Shown here: piece after piece, positions 10,520 to 23,000 of the stretch
How the letters are laid out: the number at the start of each line of letters is the position of its first letter
Position numbering within the stretch: the first letter of the stretch is position 1
Assembly: GCA_000442125.1 (NCBI GenBank)
Contig: KE546977.1
Location: 186,001-250,000, forward strand
Direction: 5' to 3'
Length of the DNA: 64,000 nucleotides
Origin: Opeltia flavorubescens
Lineage: Eukaryota; Ascomycota; Lecanoromycetes; Teloschistales; Teloschistaceae
Program-made: the position numbers and the translations under genes
The notes under the pieces: model-generated
The model's input: the letters and a program-made list of their open reading frames with translations, nothing else
Told to the model about the DNA's origin: nothing
Databases searched by the model: none

Positions 10520-10864
10520 ATGAAGTCGCTGTCTCTTGTCAGCAGTGTGGTCGCATTCATCTGCCTCACAAACGCTCTGGCGATGCCAGCCTCCGACAGT
10601 CCAGGTAAGGAACCAGATATTCCCCTCTGAAAGAGAGCAAAGTCATACCATGTCCCAAAACGTCTCGGGCACTCCCGTGGTCTGTTTAATAGACTCTGAC
10701 ATACTGATGATGCAGCAGTCAACGGCATCCTTGAGAAAAGGAAGTGCCCTAGCTATGCCGACTGCAAGATCCAATGCGAAAATCTAGGCCCTTATTACTA
10801 TATTGGTGGATGCTACTCGGACGGATCGTGCAAGTGTAAATTCTGCGGCGTGACATGCCCTTAA
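10520..10864 (+). CDS. Secreted defensin-like peptide 3 (eight Cys)
   Basis: Exons 10520-10604 and 10716-10864 encode 77 aa. They comprise signal peptide MKSLSLVSSVVAFICLTNAL, a propeptide ending in EKR, and a 40-aa mature peptide beginning KCPSYADC and ending FCGVTCP. Cysteine spacing is identical to genes 1 and 2; variable positions cluster between the third and fourth cysteines and around the CxC. The intron (donor GTAAGG, acceptor GCAG) splits the codon at the same place as in gene 1, so the three genes arose by tandem duplication of an intact two-exon unit. Role as for the paralogues. Confidence 0.8.
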
Positions 10865-11423
10865 GACAACGAACGGGCTTTCGACAGTCGCTGGTCGCAT
10901 AAAGCTCGGTGCTCCAATTGAGTGAAGGTATCTGCCATCAATGCAGATGGTTCGGAGGGAAGTGGCAGGAGGCTCAATGAGTAGGACATTTGTAAATTTT
11001 TGGTGCATTCCTTGATTAAAAATAAACAGGTTTCCTTCACTCACCACTGTTTCTTTCCATGTTCCATAAGTGCTGGCAATCATTGGTCTTAAGATTAGAG
11101 TTTAGAGGCCGCTCATAGCGCCCTTTTGCTCGAGACAGGTAGTGTGATAATGGTCAACTTGGAAGAGGAGTTAGCTCGAAAAGACGCATGACAAGCCGCA
11201 GTTCTTACTGGTGTACCGAGTTCGAAATCCCGACGAACCTTTTCCCATAAAGCTTTGCCGCTCGCACTTGCCAAATGGGTACTGGCTCTCGATATCGGCA
11301 TACCCAACTTATGCAAAGACTCCATCAAGACCATATCTCTGGGTCTAGGCTCTGAGTACAAGCGGCAGTGTAACGATCATGCTCGGAATGTTTGAGTCTC
11401 AAGAAAAAAGTACCCTCCAAACC
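10865..11423. other. Intergenic, no gene seen
   Basis: Lies between convergent genes. Small frames without recognisable features. Confidence 0.4.
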
Positions 11424-13034
11424 TCACAAGTTGCACAGACCAGGTATCTTTTTTGCCCCCCGACCTACAAGCCTGTCGAAATAGGCAAGAAGTATGTTAA
11501 CCGGAAGCATATCCAAGACACCCAGGCTTGGGTTGCTACTTCTGAATACTTGACCACCCCATAATACTCGAACGAAATACTGATGGTCCGCTTTCCTCTT
11601 GTAGAGCTCGAATATGACCTCACTTCCCATGCCTGGCCATACCATCTGTTCAACCTGCAAGATATTCAGTATATGACTGATGCTTCCGTCGTGGGCGATA
11701 TTATGCCGATACTTGATGCCGTTACCTGTTCTGTTACCGCTGTTGGCAGATTCAGTCGCATGCATCACACTTCGTAGATTTTGCGCCAACTCCGCGATCC
11801 AAATGCCGTAACTGCCAACGCTATACTCCAGCGTCCGCGCCCCCGCGTCACGGTAAAGATAGCTGTACTCGTACTGCCCTAGACGAAAAACTTCATCGGC
11901 CATCGCCTGCGTGACGCAAAGAGACCGATTACTAGCATTACAGGGCAGTGACTTCGCGTGGCAGAGGCGTGCCGAAAGATTGTCAAAGTAATGGTCAAAA
12001 GACACGTGAAAGCCGGGATCCGTGGGCGGAACCCCAGATATGGCATCAAGGTTGGCAAACAGGTCTGATGCGGCCTCCAGATGCAAAGTCCACCCTGGAT
12101 AATTGCTACCGACTCTATATGCCGAAAAATTGTTCTTCGCCACTGGACATACGTATCCAGGCTCGAGACTGTCGATGCTGGCTGGCTGAATTAGCAAGGG
12201 CAAATTCCGCTCTGCTTGGCCGCTAAACATTCCCGACGTAACCATACTGGCGACCTGAGAAGTGATCACATTATTTGTGACTCGGAAATTGACCAGATCT
12301 GGATCGTATGTTTCAGGGAGGAAGTCAAGTAAGTCGTGATAGACTCTGTACAGATCATGGCCATGTTGCCAGCTATCGTCAAGCCCACCGCGTGTGATCT
12401 GTGGGAACTGACATGTGCCGTTGAATCCTCGCAGTGTCAAAGGATTCGATGAAGAGGTGTATACACTCCAGTAAGTGTTTGCGGAATGGTTGGCGCCGTG
12501 AGCTGGTGATGGGGCGCCATAGTAGAAGAGTGCTTCGTCGTCACAATACCATGGATAGGTCTCGACGGGAAAAGTATTGGCGACGTAAGGAGTGCGCTTG
12601 TGGTGGCGTTGAATTACCTCAACGTATTCGAGAGTATACGACAAGTTCATTTTTGGATATTCAGAGCGCCGGACATGCGGCATATTGCACCAATTATACG
12701 TTCCTAAGCAGTTGTAAACGACCAGAACTATAAAATCAGGGAATATTTGAATACCATATGTGACATTGTCCGGTAATGTAGAAGAATTGAAAAGATATCC
12801 ATGGGTTCCAGTACCATTTATGACCGAGCCGAGATTGTTGATATGCGACGAAATCGGAGCATGCCAGCTTAGGTCTATCGATACATCGGTTTGTGCAGCA
12901 TTAGTAGTCGATGAGCTAATAAGGATCAAGTAGCTGGCAGCTGGTGCAAAGAATCGAACCGATACATAGTAGCCTATAGGTACCATAACAAGCAGTAATA
13001 TAGAAATGACGCGTAGAGGGAGAACACGATTCAT
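11424..13034 (-). CDS. Histidine acid phosphatase, branch 2 (phytase-like superfamily)
   Basis: A single exon of 536 aa from ATG 13034; the frame stays open to 13232 but the added residues look non-coding. The N-terminus has a hydrophobic signal or anchor (LRVISILLLVMVPIGYYV). The phosphate-accepting motif is RHHKRTP at residues 143-149, a variant of RHGxRxP, followed by NTFPVETYPWYCDDE. The proton donor motif is AHDGS with H448-D449, then WPGMGSEVIFELY and FVRVLWGGQVFRSS, typical C-terminal family motifs. Many NxS/T sites suggest a glycosylated, exported enzyme. Family members hydrolyse phosphomonoesters at acid pH. The RHH form is, as I recall, shared with fungal proteins named after Dictyostelium counting factor 60, so phytase activity is not implied. 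Confidence 0.88.
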   Translation of the reverse strand: MNRVLPLRVISILLLVMVPIGYYVSVRFFAPAASYLILISSSTTNAAQTDVSIDLSWHAPISSHINNLGSVINGTGTHGYLFNSSTLPDNVTYGIQIFPDFIVLVVYNCLGTYNWCNMPHVRRSEYPKMNLSYTLEYVEVIQRHHKRTPYVANTFPVETYPWYCDDEALFYYGAPSPAHGANHSANTYWSVYTSSSNPLTLRGFNGTCQFPQITRGGLDDSWQHGHDLYRVYHDLLDFLPETYDPDLVNFRVTNNVITSQVASMVTSGMFSGQAERNLPLLIQPASIDSLEPGYVCPVAKNNFSAYRVGSNYPGWTLHLEAASDLFANLDAISGVPPTDPGFHVSFDHYFDNLSARLCHAKSLPCNASNRSLCVTQAMADEVFRLGQYEYSYLYRDAGARTLEYSVGSYGIWIAELAQNLRSVMHATESANSGNRTGNGIKYRHNIAHDGSISHILNILQVEQMVWPGMGSEVIFELYKRKADHQYFVRVLWGGQVFRSSNPSLGVLDMLPVNILLAYFDRLVGRGAKKIPGLCNL

Positions 13035-14353
13035 GTAGATAGCGGGAATGAGATGACGGAGATTTGAATCAATAATTTTCCGGGAAAACAGATATTCTCC
13101 GATGTATCCAAGCCATAGACCCTTGCATTGCTCGAGTGGCCTCGAATAGCAAAGTATATTTCGACGGTGCAGGCCACGTTTTAGCTGCTGCCGGGTTCGC
13201 TCACTATTAGTCAACCCACGCAGATCCCACAACCCCTGCTATTGCATAATCAATATCGTGAATCTGGTTCAACAAGTTTGAAAAGATGTTTCATCAAAAG
13301 CTGAATCAAAGGTTCGTCGCTTACGTCGGCATACATACGGACCGAACTTAGCGCTTGGTCCGTGCGTAAGCTCTGCACGTGGTTTTATTTCTATAAATGC
13401 AAATGCTTACAACGTACTTGTATAATGACTTCGCCAGCTGGCCGGAACACAATGCCCGCAACTTTAATGTCAAAATGCCGGAATGGTATAGGATGGTCAA
13501 TCCTCTACCACATGTCGTCATTGCATACGAGCAGAACTCAGGACGGTCTAAAATCAATCAAGACTATCAAATTAAATCTAGAGTCTTCATCACAGTGCCT
13601 CTTTGCTTGAGGGCATCTACTGACATCCTTGGATCATTCCTACTGGAATTTTCATTTTCCCATTGCTTGAATACAGATGGTGGCAAGAAAGGATCAAGTG
13701 TCGTCACCTCTCACATTCATCAGGCAACGACCCGGTCCGGGGATCATCCTTTAAGCGTTCGCCTGCCTGGTGGTTAATCAAGTAAGATAGCGCCTAGCTC
13801 CTGGAAATAGGTAACGCATTCTTCCCATGCGGCTGCAGAGGTGGCTTCAATGCTTCGCCAAGCATCAATCCATGCACGATACATGGCCCAATGACCTCGT
13901 ATTGGACGGGACCTCTGAGTCTTGAAACCATAGGGAAATCACGTCCAGGTATTACAGAAGTTATTTCATCTGGTTCCTTTCCTCAGAATGATGCGAAGTG
14001 ACCGAAAGTACATCACTCAAGGGCCTAGCTTTCGAGTTCCGTGCATAACCAGATACCCGAGCACGTGCGGCAAGCCTTGTTTTTGACTTTCAGGCAAATG
14101 ATTATCTTCAGTCCCTGCGTCGTCTGCGGATCACCCACGCCTATTGCCACAAGAAAATGACAAATATGCAAGGACCGCGGTCCAGCGCAGATGCAAATTG
14201 CTGATGCCTCATATGTACTTCGATGGCGATTATCCGCCATGCGAAGTCGCAAGGCTGAAGGACAGACTTTTCATATAAAGGCTGGTACAAGAAAGAAATC
14301 GAAAAAAAAAAAACCTTCCTACCCTCAATTATCTTTATACTCTGCATACAGTC
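13035..14353. other. Divergent intergenic region
   Basis: 5' flanks of the phosphatase (left) and a secreted protein (right). Short frames around 13,350-13,780 show no domain. No RNA gene recognised. Confidence 0.4.
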
Positions 14354-15081
14354 ATGGTCATTATTCAGTGTCACCTCGTGTTTGCTATTCTATCTTTATT
14401 CCTTGCAAACCACGTGGTATCAAGCCCAGCCCCCATAATGGTCTCATCACCGAATTTCGAAGATATCACTCTCTCGAGCCTACACCTTCTGAACGCAAGT
14501 ATCCCTGTCGACCCCACCCACAACCCCGACTGGACTGGCGACATGACCGTGGCCGACTGCAGCCGCGCCGCCGGATATTTCAGAGGCCGCATCTATATGT
14601 ACGACCCGGACGACAAAATAACATTCTGGACCGCTAGATCAACTACACGCCCAGCAGGTGAGGAATTTGAATTACCATTTGGCGTTAGATACAGTAAGCT
14701 ACTTTTTCTTCCCTTTTCGTTACTGGCAACCACTCAGCCCTATTCACAGAAAGCTGCACCCTCCTCCTTCGCATGACTAAGGACTACGGCGACAACATCC
14801 TACCTACCACGCGCGGTAGATTCTACAACGCAACCGCTGATCTCTCGAAAGCCACATTAACGTGGAACAATGTAATGGACGAATTCGATGGTATGCTAGC
14901 TCGGATGGAGTTTGAGGGGCAGGTGAGGCCAGTGTGGACGACTTGTAGCGGGGTGACAGGGTATAATGCCGTTGTCATGTTCATACCGAGCAAGAGCGTT
15001 GTAGCGAAGACTTGGGCCGCGGATATGCGTAGTGGTACGGTACTAGATACTTTTCGAGGGACGACGCTATTTGTAGGTTGA
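14354..15081 (+). CDS. Secreted protein, unknown family
   Basis: Exons 14354-14693 and 14750-15081 (donor GTAAGC, acceptor CACAG) give 223 aa. The signal peptide is MVIIQCHLVFAILSLFLANH with a small-residue cleavage region VVSSPAP. The mature part has four cysteines (ADCSRAAGYF, YKSCTLLLRM, TTCSGVTGY region) and a regular, domain-like composition, including DPDDKITFWTARSTTRP and LPTTRGRFYNATADL. The exon junction reads GVRYKSCTLLL, which restores one open frame, whereas unspliced the first frame stops soon after the junction. It resembles conserved small fungal secreted proteins, but I can name no family. Confidence 0.65.
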
Positions 15082-15950
15082 AGACTTGTAATGCTTCGAT
15101 GTAGTCTGGTTGTGGAAGTCTTGATGCATACTCACTCCTACGCTGGAAGGATGTCGGGATGCTTTGTGCTTTCATGTCGCACGTAATAGCGGTAAAAGTA
15201 AGAAAAAGGTATATTCCGATATATCACGGTAGGAAAAATCAGAGCAGAAATATATCGGTCAAAATGCATCGACAGAAAGAGGGAGGAGGGGAAGAATGAT
15301 AGGATAGTAGTTTTAGCCTCTTTGATTAACAACATACGCACAGAAAAACTCACTCCTACCAAAAAAAAGCAGTGAAAACCGTCAAACTCCCAATCCCCAA
15401 ATTTCCCAAACTCTGAGTCTATCAACACCATAATCAGCATTATCAATTATCTCCAAAGCATCTTCAACTCCGATTGGACTTCCCGTATCCAAATGCAATC
15501 CAGCAAGCATTTGCGTGAGCGATATAAGGGTATTTACGCAAGTGGCGGTCTAGCTACAATCAATGATTATACATTCGTCAATATTATCTCATCACGGCCG
15601 TGTGCAAATTTATGCGTCTGATTTTATTCTCGACTCTACGATCTATACAGTTGAAGTGGAATACAGTCGATTCAAGAAAAGGTACCTGGGGTTAACTTCG
15701 CACGGATAGAAATCGTTGATACCAGCAGAGACTAAGATATCCACCTGTCAGGCTTGTCATCGTACTGGACCTACCTAGTAGTTAACAGCAGTATATACAG
15801 AGACCGAATTCCAACTTACCAGTAGCTCCGAACAAAAAATCCCGCATCTCAACTTCCAGCAATCAATCAAGGAGCATAAGACATACTTAAATATAATTGC
15901 TCCCAAAATGTTATTCAGATATAGAGAAAAAGAGTTCAGGTCTATATACA
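15082..15950. other. Intergenic, no gene seen
   Basis: Convergent 3' flanks; somewhat AT-rich. Nothing recognised. Confidence 0.4.
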
Positions 15951-18900
15951 TCAAGAAACCCCAACGCAATAATAATATCCCGCCCAAAAACTACTGTCAC
16001 ACCCCTTCCCATCAGCTCCCAGTACCGCATTCCAAGCGTAGAGATTTGCATCGCTAACGCCGTTGCGCGTGGCGAAAAGCTATTTTCACGTACATGAGCC
16101 ATTTTGTGCACAAATAGGGTTTTTTTGTTTCAAGACTCACCGAGCAATAGTCTCCACTCTGCGCTGCAGCGTACTTGTTGCAATTCGAGATTGCATTGCC
16201 AGCCTGATTAGGTGTAGGTGCTGGCACGGACGACTGCGTGGACGTTGGGACAGAGCTTGTACTGCGCGTGGTTGTGGTGTCGGAGGTGTGGACGCAATAA
16301 TCGTAGCCTACGTCAGAGGATATTGATTAGTAAATTGCCTTTCCTATACTCCTATATTGTTTTCCTGTCTTCGTGGAAAAGGGATAACGAAGGGGAGATG
16401 GAAGAAAGGGATCATACCGAGCCAAAAACCAACAGCACAATCTTCGGACACAGCGGGATTCCATTGCCGGAATTGGGTGTGTGTGATGAAGAACATCTGC
16501 TCGACGGAAGAACACGAGTCACCGGACACAATGGTATACCACTTATCGCAATTGGATGGCTGTCCGGTCTGCACGGGGCTTGTGGGCGATGGCGGTGGGT
16601 TGCCGACGAAGGTAGTGGTGCTTGTTGGAGGTGTGGAACCTGAAGCTCTGATACAATACTGATAGCCTATGGTTTCATAGTTAGGTTGGGCTAGTTTAGA
16701 GATATGCTGTTAGTCGGGACATGGCGTACCTGTCCACAATCCAGAGCAATCCGACTTAACGGCCGAGTTCAATGCAAAAAACTGGGCGATGGTTAAGTCG
16801 TAGAGATCTAAGATGTTTTGACAATTGTCACCGTCCTCAACATCAATGTACTGGGTGCAGTTGGGTGATGCCCCGTCCTAGATCATTGTCAACACGTATC
16901 AAAAAAAGTCTCGAAGGGGTAGATCGTACTCTGATTGGGAGCGTGGAACCCTCGGAGATTGTCGGAGGGGGATCTCCGAAATATAATTTACCGCAATATT
17001 GAACCCCTGTCTGGAATCCGCAAGTCGGAGAAGTAATGTTGCCCAGTCCTTTCCCACCATCAGACAATTTCCTTTACACGAAAATTGAAGGTACAAACCC
17101 GTGTTCCACGTTCCAAAACTTTCAAGGTCGACATCATAAGTCGCCGCGGCTAGCTCACAATTCGAATTCCAGTACGAACCCGTTAAGTCTGTCTGAAAGA
17201 TGTCACCGTTGAAGTAGTTATTACAGTCTGTTCGTGTCCCGTCGGCAAAAGGCACCGATGTTGCTGTTGCGGTAGGAGTCACGTAGGTTGCATCCGGTAG
17301 GTCGGTAAACTTGTCTGTGAATGGCCCTTGGGTGACTGTCGCGGACTGATAACCTGGTCGCCCACTGTAAGTATTGACTATTTCGGATCAGCTTCAATAT
17401 CCAGTATAGGTTCATCTTCACATACTATCCCCAACGGCTTGAATACAGTAACTTTCGTCCGCAAGCAGATTTGTACAATTCTCGTTGATCGAGGGATTCA
17501 AGAAGATGAAGTCAGCCATCGTAATTTTGAATTTGATGACAATCATGTTGCAATAATCTCCGGCAACTACATGATAATATCGACCACATTGACGGTTTAC
17601 ACCATCAGCAACGTCAGTTGGGACTGGAGCTGGAGTGGTGTAGATCGTAGGAGCAACAAGTGAGACACTAGGTGTCACATATGGTTGTCCAGGAGCGCTG
17701 ACGCATATCTGCGATCCATTCATTTTTGAAATACCGAAGCAGCTTGCATCAAGCACCTATGCCAAGATTCATCAGTCCACAAGACGATTTCTTTCTGCAG
17801 GAAGTCAACTCACGGGATTCCATGATACGAGCTGAGATTGGGTGACATTCTGCGCAGTAGCGATTGATGTACATGAATCACCATTCTTCACTGTGTAGGT
17901 TTTGCATGTATTGATGAGACAGAGGTTTCCGGTCTTAGGAAATTCTGCACAGTATGCCTGGAGATTATTGTCTGAAAGCAACCATCCCGTGCCAATGCCT
18001 TGTGATGTCGAGATCGAATGGCAGTCATCTCCTGCCTTTATTGAGTATGTCTTCCCTGCGCATGCGGTTGCGGTTGGTTCGACGGGTACCGTGGGACTTG
18101 TCAATGTTAGCACGCCTGCCATGAATTACGTGTGAAGCAACAAATTACTCACGTGGGGTAAGGCAAATCTGTGGTTGTCAGCGGATATCCTGTGACACCG
18201 CAACTTGATGTTTTCGACTCGTATATCGAGCTCTCGGCCAGCAGTGGTCCGTCGTAATATGGCGATCCAGCTCGGAATTGAAGATTCCTGATAAAGCAAA
18301 GATCGCACTCATCGGTAGTATTGCCAGAGGCTGTGGAATTGTTGCTACCAATCGAGCCTCCAGTTACAGCATCGCCACCTAAAGAAAAAGCGAACAACAA
18401 GTCAGCCTATCCGGCTCAAAACCTCGTCGCATGATATTTGCTTCCGAACGTATTTGGTAAAGATAAGGCAGGCATTCTTTTCACGATGACGTGAATCGCG
18501 CCAGCTTCGCTACGGGGATCTTACTTCCTGGGTCTAACGCGAAGGCAGCTTCGGCAGCTACATTGTTGCAGTAGCGATTGGAGTCTTTCAAGCAAGTCAG
18601 GTTGTAGAGGTAGCGTAACATGTCTGGGATCATGGCCAGTGGGGTGACAGTATCATCATAGCCCAGCCATGTTTGGTCTCCACAGGCAGACGCAACCGAC
18701 GATTGGAAGCCAGACAATGCATCGGCACATTGCGAAGTGCAAGCTCGGTCCAAGGTGCTTTCCGCATAATAGTCACCGATGCGAAGAGCATTGACAACGG
18801 GACTGCAATTGACATCTTTAAGAAGAGCGGTGGCACAGCCGTCTGTGAGGTTTGTGGGGATACTGGTATTGGAGACGAATTGGACTGCTCCAGTCAATTG

Positions 18901-18957
18901 ATGGAAAATGGACAGGAACGAAAGGACAAGCTGCCCTTGCACCTGGGGACGAAGCAT
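15951..18957 (-). CDS. Multi-LysM secreted chitin-binding protein
   Basis: Ten exons, in order on the minus strand: 18957-18525, 18378-18153, 18096-17814, 17756-17426, 17377-17099, 17048-16930, 16877-16730, 16666-16418, 16307-16141, 16079-15951. All phases agree and give 787 aa. A signal peptide ([17 protein letters not shown]) precedes a cysteine-rich N-terminal region of about 200 residues. Then come about seven LysM units, recognised by cores such as [65 protein letters not shown] and [13 protein letters not shown]; the fourth (around [20 protein letters not shown]) is degenerate. Pro/Thr/Ser linkers separate the units. LysM binds chitin or GlcNAc oligomers; such fungal proteins shield hyphae or sequester fragments. 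It is divergent from the chitinase at 20046, a pairing known from other fungi. Exon borders at the second intron are the least certain. Confidence 0.85.
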
Positions 18958-20045
18958 GCTGGTGATACTTTCAGTGTGCAAGAGGTTTCGAGGGTTCGGG
19001 AGCCCAGCGACGGTGGTATATCCTCGAGATCCTCCAGAGGCGGAGAGAAGCCCCTCGAGGACCGCAACTCAATCGCTCCATCATTATTTTTGCAAATCTC
19101 TCCTAGCATTCGCGAATCCTTCCGAAAAATCCAATCTCCCCCCTTTCACGTGCAGGTCGACAGCTAACCCATGATGAAGGAGCCCCGCGTGAGTCGGCTG
19201 TATAAAACATAGTTTCGACGGCACGGAAAGTGGGTTGGTGAAGGATCAGCTGAAAGTAGAAGCCCCTGCCGGAACGGCCAATTCCTATGTTGCACAACCG
19301 TCAGCACTTGTCTCGCTAGCTCATGGGACAAGTGGGGGATTGACATGTTGATCTCCTTGAGTATAAATCTTTGGGCGTTATGATAGAAGAGCGCATGAGC
19401 TACTGCAAGGTACGCGAGCTCCAGCGTCCTAGCATCTGCAGGCACGAGGGGGTCAGAAACAAAATGGCTTGCATGCGGCTGGTGGCGGTAGAAACAAGAC
19501 TCCTGGCAGGGCTGAATGGTGCGGTTAAGGATCGGCTGTTTTGCCCTGCCCGGCTGCCAAGGCTGCCTTGACTCTTTTAGGCTCTAAGATCCGCGGCTAG
19601 CCCACCTGTAGCCTTGCCAAGACATAGCTAGCGTCTGATCTTGCAGTAAGCTAGTGACCGCTCATCCTTTGACATCTATCTTTAATATCCACGAAGGATT
19701 CTTAAGCTCATGGATCTTCGCGCACATGAGGGCTGCTGTCATTGCTACAGCCTTGTCCCGTCATAAGCCCCCTTTTACTGCGGGTAGCGCAAAACTCAAT
19801 TGTCTGGAAGGATTCGTACAATCATGATACTTCGTGCATTGCCGGACCCGAGGATCCAGATTCTGCACCTCGGTCACATTGGGAGATTGGGATGTTCCTT
19901 CGCGGCTGTCTCGTTGCGATCACCTGGGACAGACATCTCCTTTCATGGATAACATCGGTGTCTTGTCATGACTTAACCTAATCTTGTATGCTTCCATTCC
20001 CTTCTCTACTGTGAATTTCGATACCCAGTTCTGTGCATGTCTAAC
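18958..20045. promoter_or_regulatory. Shared divergent promoter region (LysM gene / chitinase)
   Basis: About 1.1 kb separates the two start codons, so both promoters must lie here. A diverged direct repeat of about 40 bp occurs at about 19,690 and 19,805 (shared GGATTC and TTCG(C/T)GCA), possibly a duplicated control element. A 93-aa frame on the minus strand (19445-19164) has no support as a gene. Confidence 0.45.
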
Positions 20046-23000
20046 ATGCATCTTCTGTTCCAGTCCCTCGTTATTACTTTATCTTGCTCAGTACTTCTGT
20101 CATGGGCTCATCCACATGTACCAAATTCTGGTCATGCCCATTATAATCACAAGGTTCGAGCGACCGAAAGTTCATCGACCTGCAGAAATATACCAGTGTC
20201 GTAAGTTGGATACCCTGTCCAGTCCTAATTCTAAGCCAAATTTGACCTTCGCATGGGCCGGCTCGTACCATCATATATTGGATTGATGTTTTTGCATTGA
20301 GATCACCTGAATCTGATGGCACTAATATATCGCAGCTCCACGGATTACCTGGCAAAATCTCGCAGAGATGCAGACGCTCCCTCATGCGATTCCCCTAGTC
20401 TTGCGGTGAGGCAAGTAACGGATGATGACTACTCATGCTCGGCATCGAAGCCTTGCTCCAATGGTATGTGGAGAACTTGGACGACTCCATAAAGCTACGC
20501 TAATAGAACGCTTTGTAGGTGCTTGCTGCTCCAAAAAGACGGGCTACTGCAATTATGGTCCCGAAGCCTGTGGAACGAACGGCCAGTCTCCCAATGATGT
20601 ATGCTGGAGCAACTGCGATGCGCATGCAGAATGTAAATATCTGCCCCCTTCTCCCCATCCTTCTCTACCTACGCCTTTCAACACTTCAAGACGCAATTCC
20701 GTATCTGGGAAAGCCTTGTTGCGATTCATCACTGATGTCAATCTTCAGGTGGTGAATTTGCCAAGACCGCCGGCAAGGAATGCCCTCTTAAAGTTTGTTG
20801 CAGCGAATTCGGCTTCTGCGGGATGACCGAAGAATTCTGCACCAAAGGATCAGGTGACAAGAAAGGCTGCCAAAGTAACTGTAATCAGCCCGGATCTGGT
20901 GCCTCGGGAGGCGATGTGCAGTCTAGAATCATCGGGTACTATGAATCATGGGCCCACGACCGAAGCTGCAATGGGATGGTGAGTAGACCGATTCCCTAAT
21001 CTCGCTCGCTCCGAGGTGACGATTTGCTGACATTGAGCGTAGGACTTCAAGGACATCCCGGTGGGAGCTTTGACGCACCTGAATTTTGCGTTTGGATATA
21101 TCACACCTGGCGATTTCAACGTTGCCCCAATGGACAATGCACCCTCTTCGCTCTTTTCAGATCTCACAGATATGAAAAAGAAGAACAGTGGACTCAAAGC
21201 TTTCGTTGCACTCGGAGGTTGGACTTTCAACGATAATGGAACGGCAACCCAGCCTGTTTACAGCAACATGGTGAGCAATGCCGGTAATCGTGCCAAGTTC
21301 ATATCCAATCTGCTCAGTTTCATGCGCGAATATGCTTTCGACGGCGTTGATTTTGACTGGGAGTACCCTGGCGCACCTGACCGTGGCGGGCATGAAGACG
21401 GTAAGTGGCTCCGATAGAATGGCTAAAGGATCTTTCAACTAAAATGAGCGCTAGATGGCAAGAACTTTGTTACATTTCTGAAAGAATTAAGAGACGCGAT
21501 TAACGGTCAACCCACCAAGTATGAGGTATCTTTCACGGTGCCCACCAGCTACTGGTATTTACGATGGTTCGATCTCAAAGCCGTTGATCATGTCGATTTC
21601 GTCAATGTCATGAGTTACGACCTTCACGGTATTTGGGATTCGACGAACCCTATCGGCAGTCATGTATTAGCCCACACAAATCTTACCGAAATCAAACTCG
21701 CTTTGGATCTCTTCTGGCGGAATGATGTTCCAGCAAACAAGCTCAATCTCGGCTTGGGGTTTTACGGCCGCTCTTTCCAGCTTTCTGACCCATCGTGCTA
21801 CAAGCCTGGCTGCAATTTCAAAGGTGGTGCAAGTCCTGGGGCATGCACCAAGAACTCTGGGACTCTTTCGTATAAAGAAATTACCCAAGTAATCGATCAA
21901 AACAAAATCAAGCCTTACTACGACAAGGAGAATGCTGTCAAGTATATCGTCTGGAACCAGGACCAGTGGGTATCATATGACGACGAAGATACCTTCAAAC
22001 AAAAGATTGAGTTTGCAAATAAGTTGGGCCTCGGCGGTGTGCTTATCTGGTCGATCGACCAAGACACGGAGGATTTGAAAGCGTTGCAAGCCGTCTTAGC
22101 TCCGAAAGGTCTCAAACAATTCCAGAAGGACGCCGAGGACAAGGATTACTGGAAAGACGCGACTGCCGAAGATTGCTACGTTTCGGATTGTGGGCAGACC
22201 TGCAAAGTTGGGTTTGCCGCAGTAACCCACCAGCCATGTGGTGACGCGAAACCCGTTACTCGACATTCCACGAAAAAGGATAGTAATCTGTGCTGCCCGC
22301 TCGACTCGACCCCCGATCCAGACAAGTGCACCTGGCGTGGCAATTTCCCAAACTGCAATGGACGGTGTCATGATGGCGAGGTTCTTCTAGAACTTAATCG
22401 CTGGGGAGATGGAAAATATGTTTGTTTACTAGCCTCTCCGGTGATTGAGGATACGGCTAATTTGTCATATAGTGTGAAGATGGTAACAAAGCCTACTGCT
22501 GTGAGGTCACAAATGACAAGGAAAATAAATGTTATTGGTCTGGGACGGGCAAGGGTTGCAAGAAGGGCGATACAGCCTTGGTGAGTACCCATCGACCCTT
22601 CTAAGATATTCACATTGTTATGTACTCCATTTGGAGTTTACGCTGATGCGAATCAACTACTCGATGCACCGCATCTGGTATTTTCGCTCATACGAATGAC
22701 CTGCTCAATCCATCTTATCTGAAGTATTCGCTAACCCGACTCTAGACCTTTGCCGGAACGTTTTTGGAAACCATCGCGGATATTGTAGACCTTTTCCCGC
22801 CAACCCTCATCGGGTCTGCTCTGGAGGATACTTTGAATGGACTTGATATGGATCTCGAGAAGAGGTACTGCTGCCCTCCTGAAGACGCAAAAAAATGGAC
22901 GAATTGCCAATGGTACGGAAAACCTGGCTCATGCTTTGACAATCATTGTCCTTCTGGTCATTCCGTCCAATTGGCAACAAGCGCATACGGCTTGGGAGAG

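Noticed and set aside
19164-19445. 93-aa minus-strand ORF between LysM gene and chitinase
   Set aside because: No domain or signal peptide; lies in the shared promoter region.
22420-22613. Chitinase ending at the stop near 22,584
   Set aside because: A 53-bp intron (22420-22472) restores the cysteine-rich frame YCEDGNKAYCCEV, and the remaining exons stay in phase to 26070.
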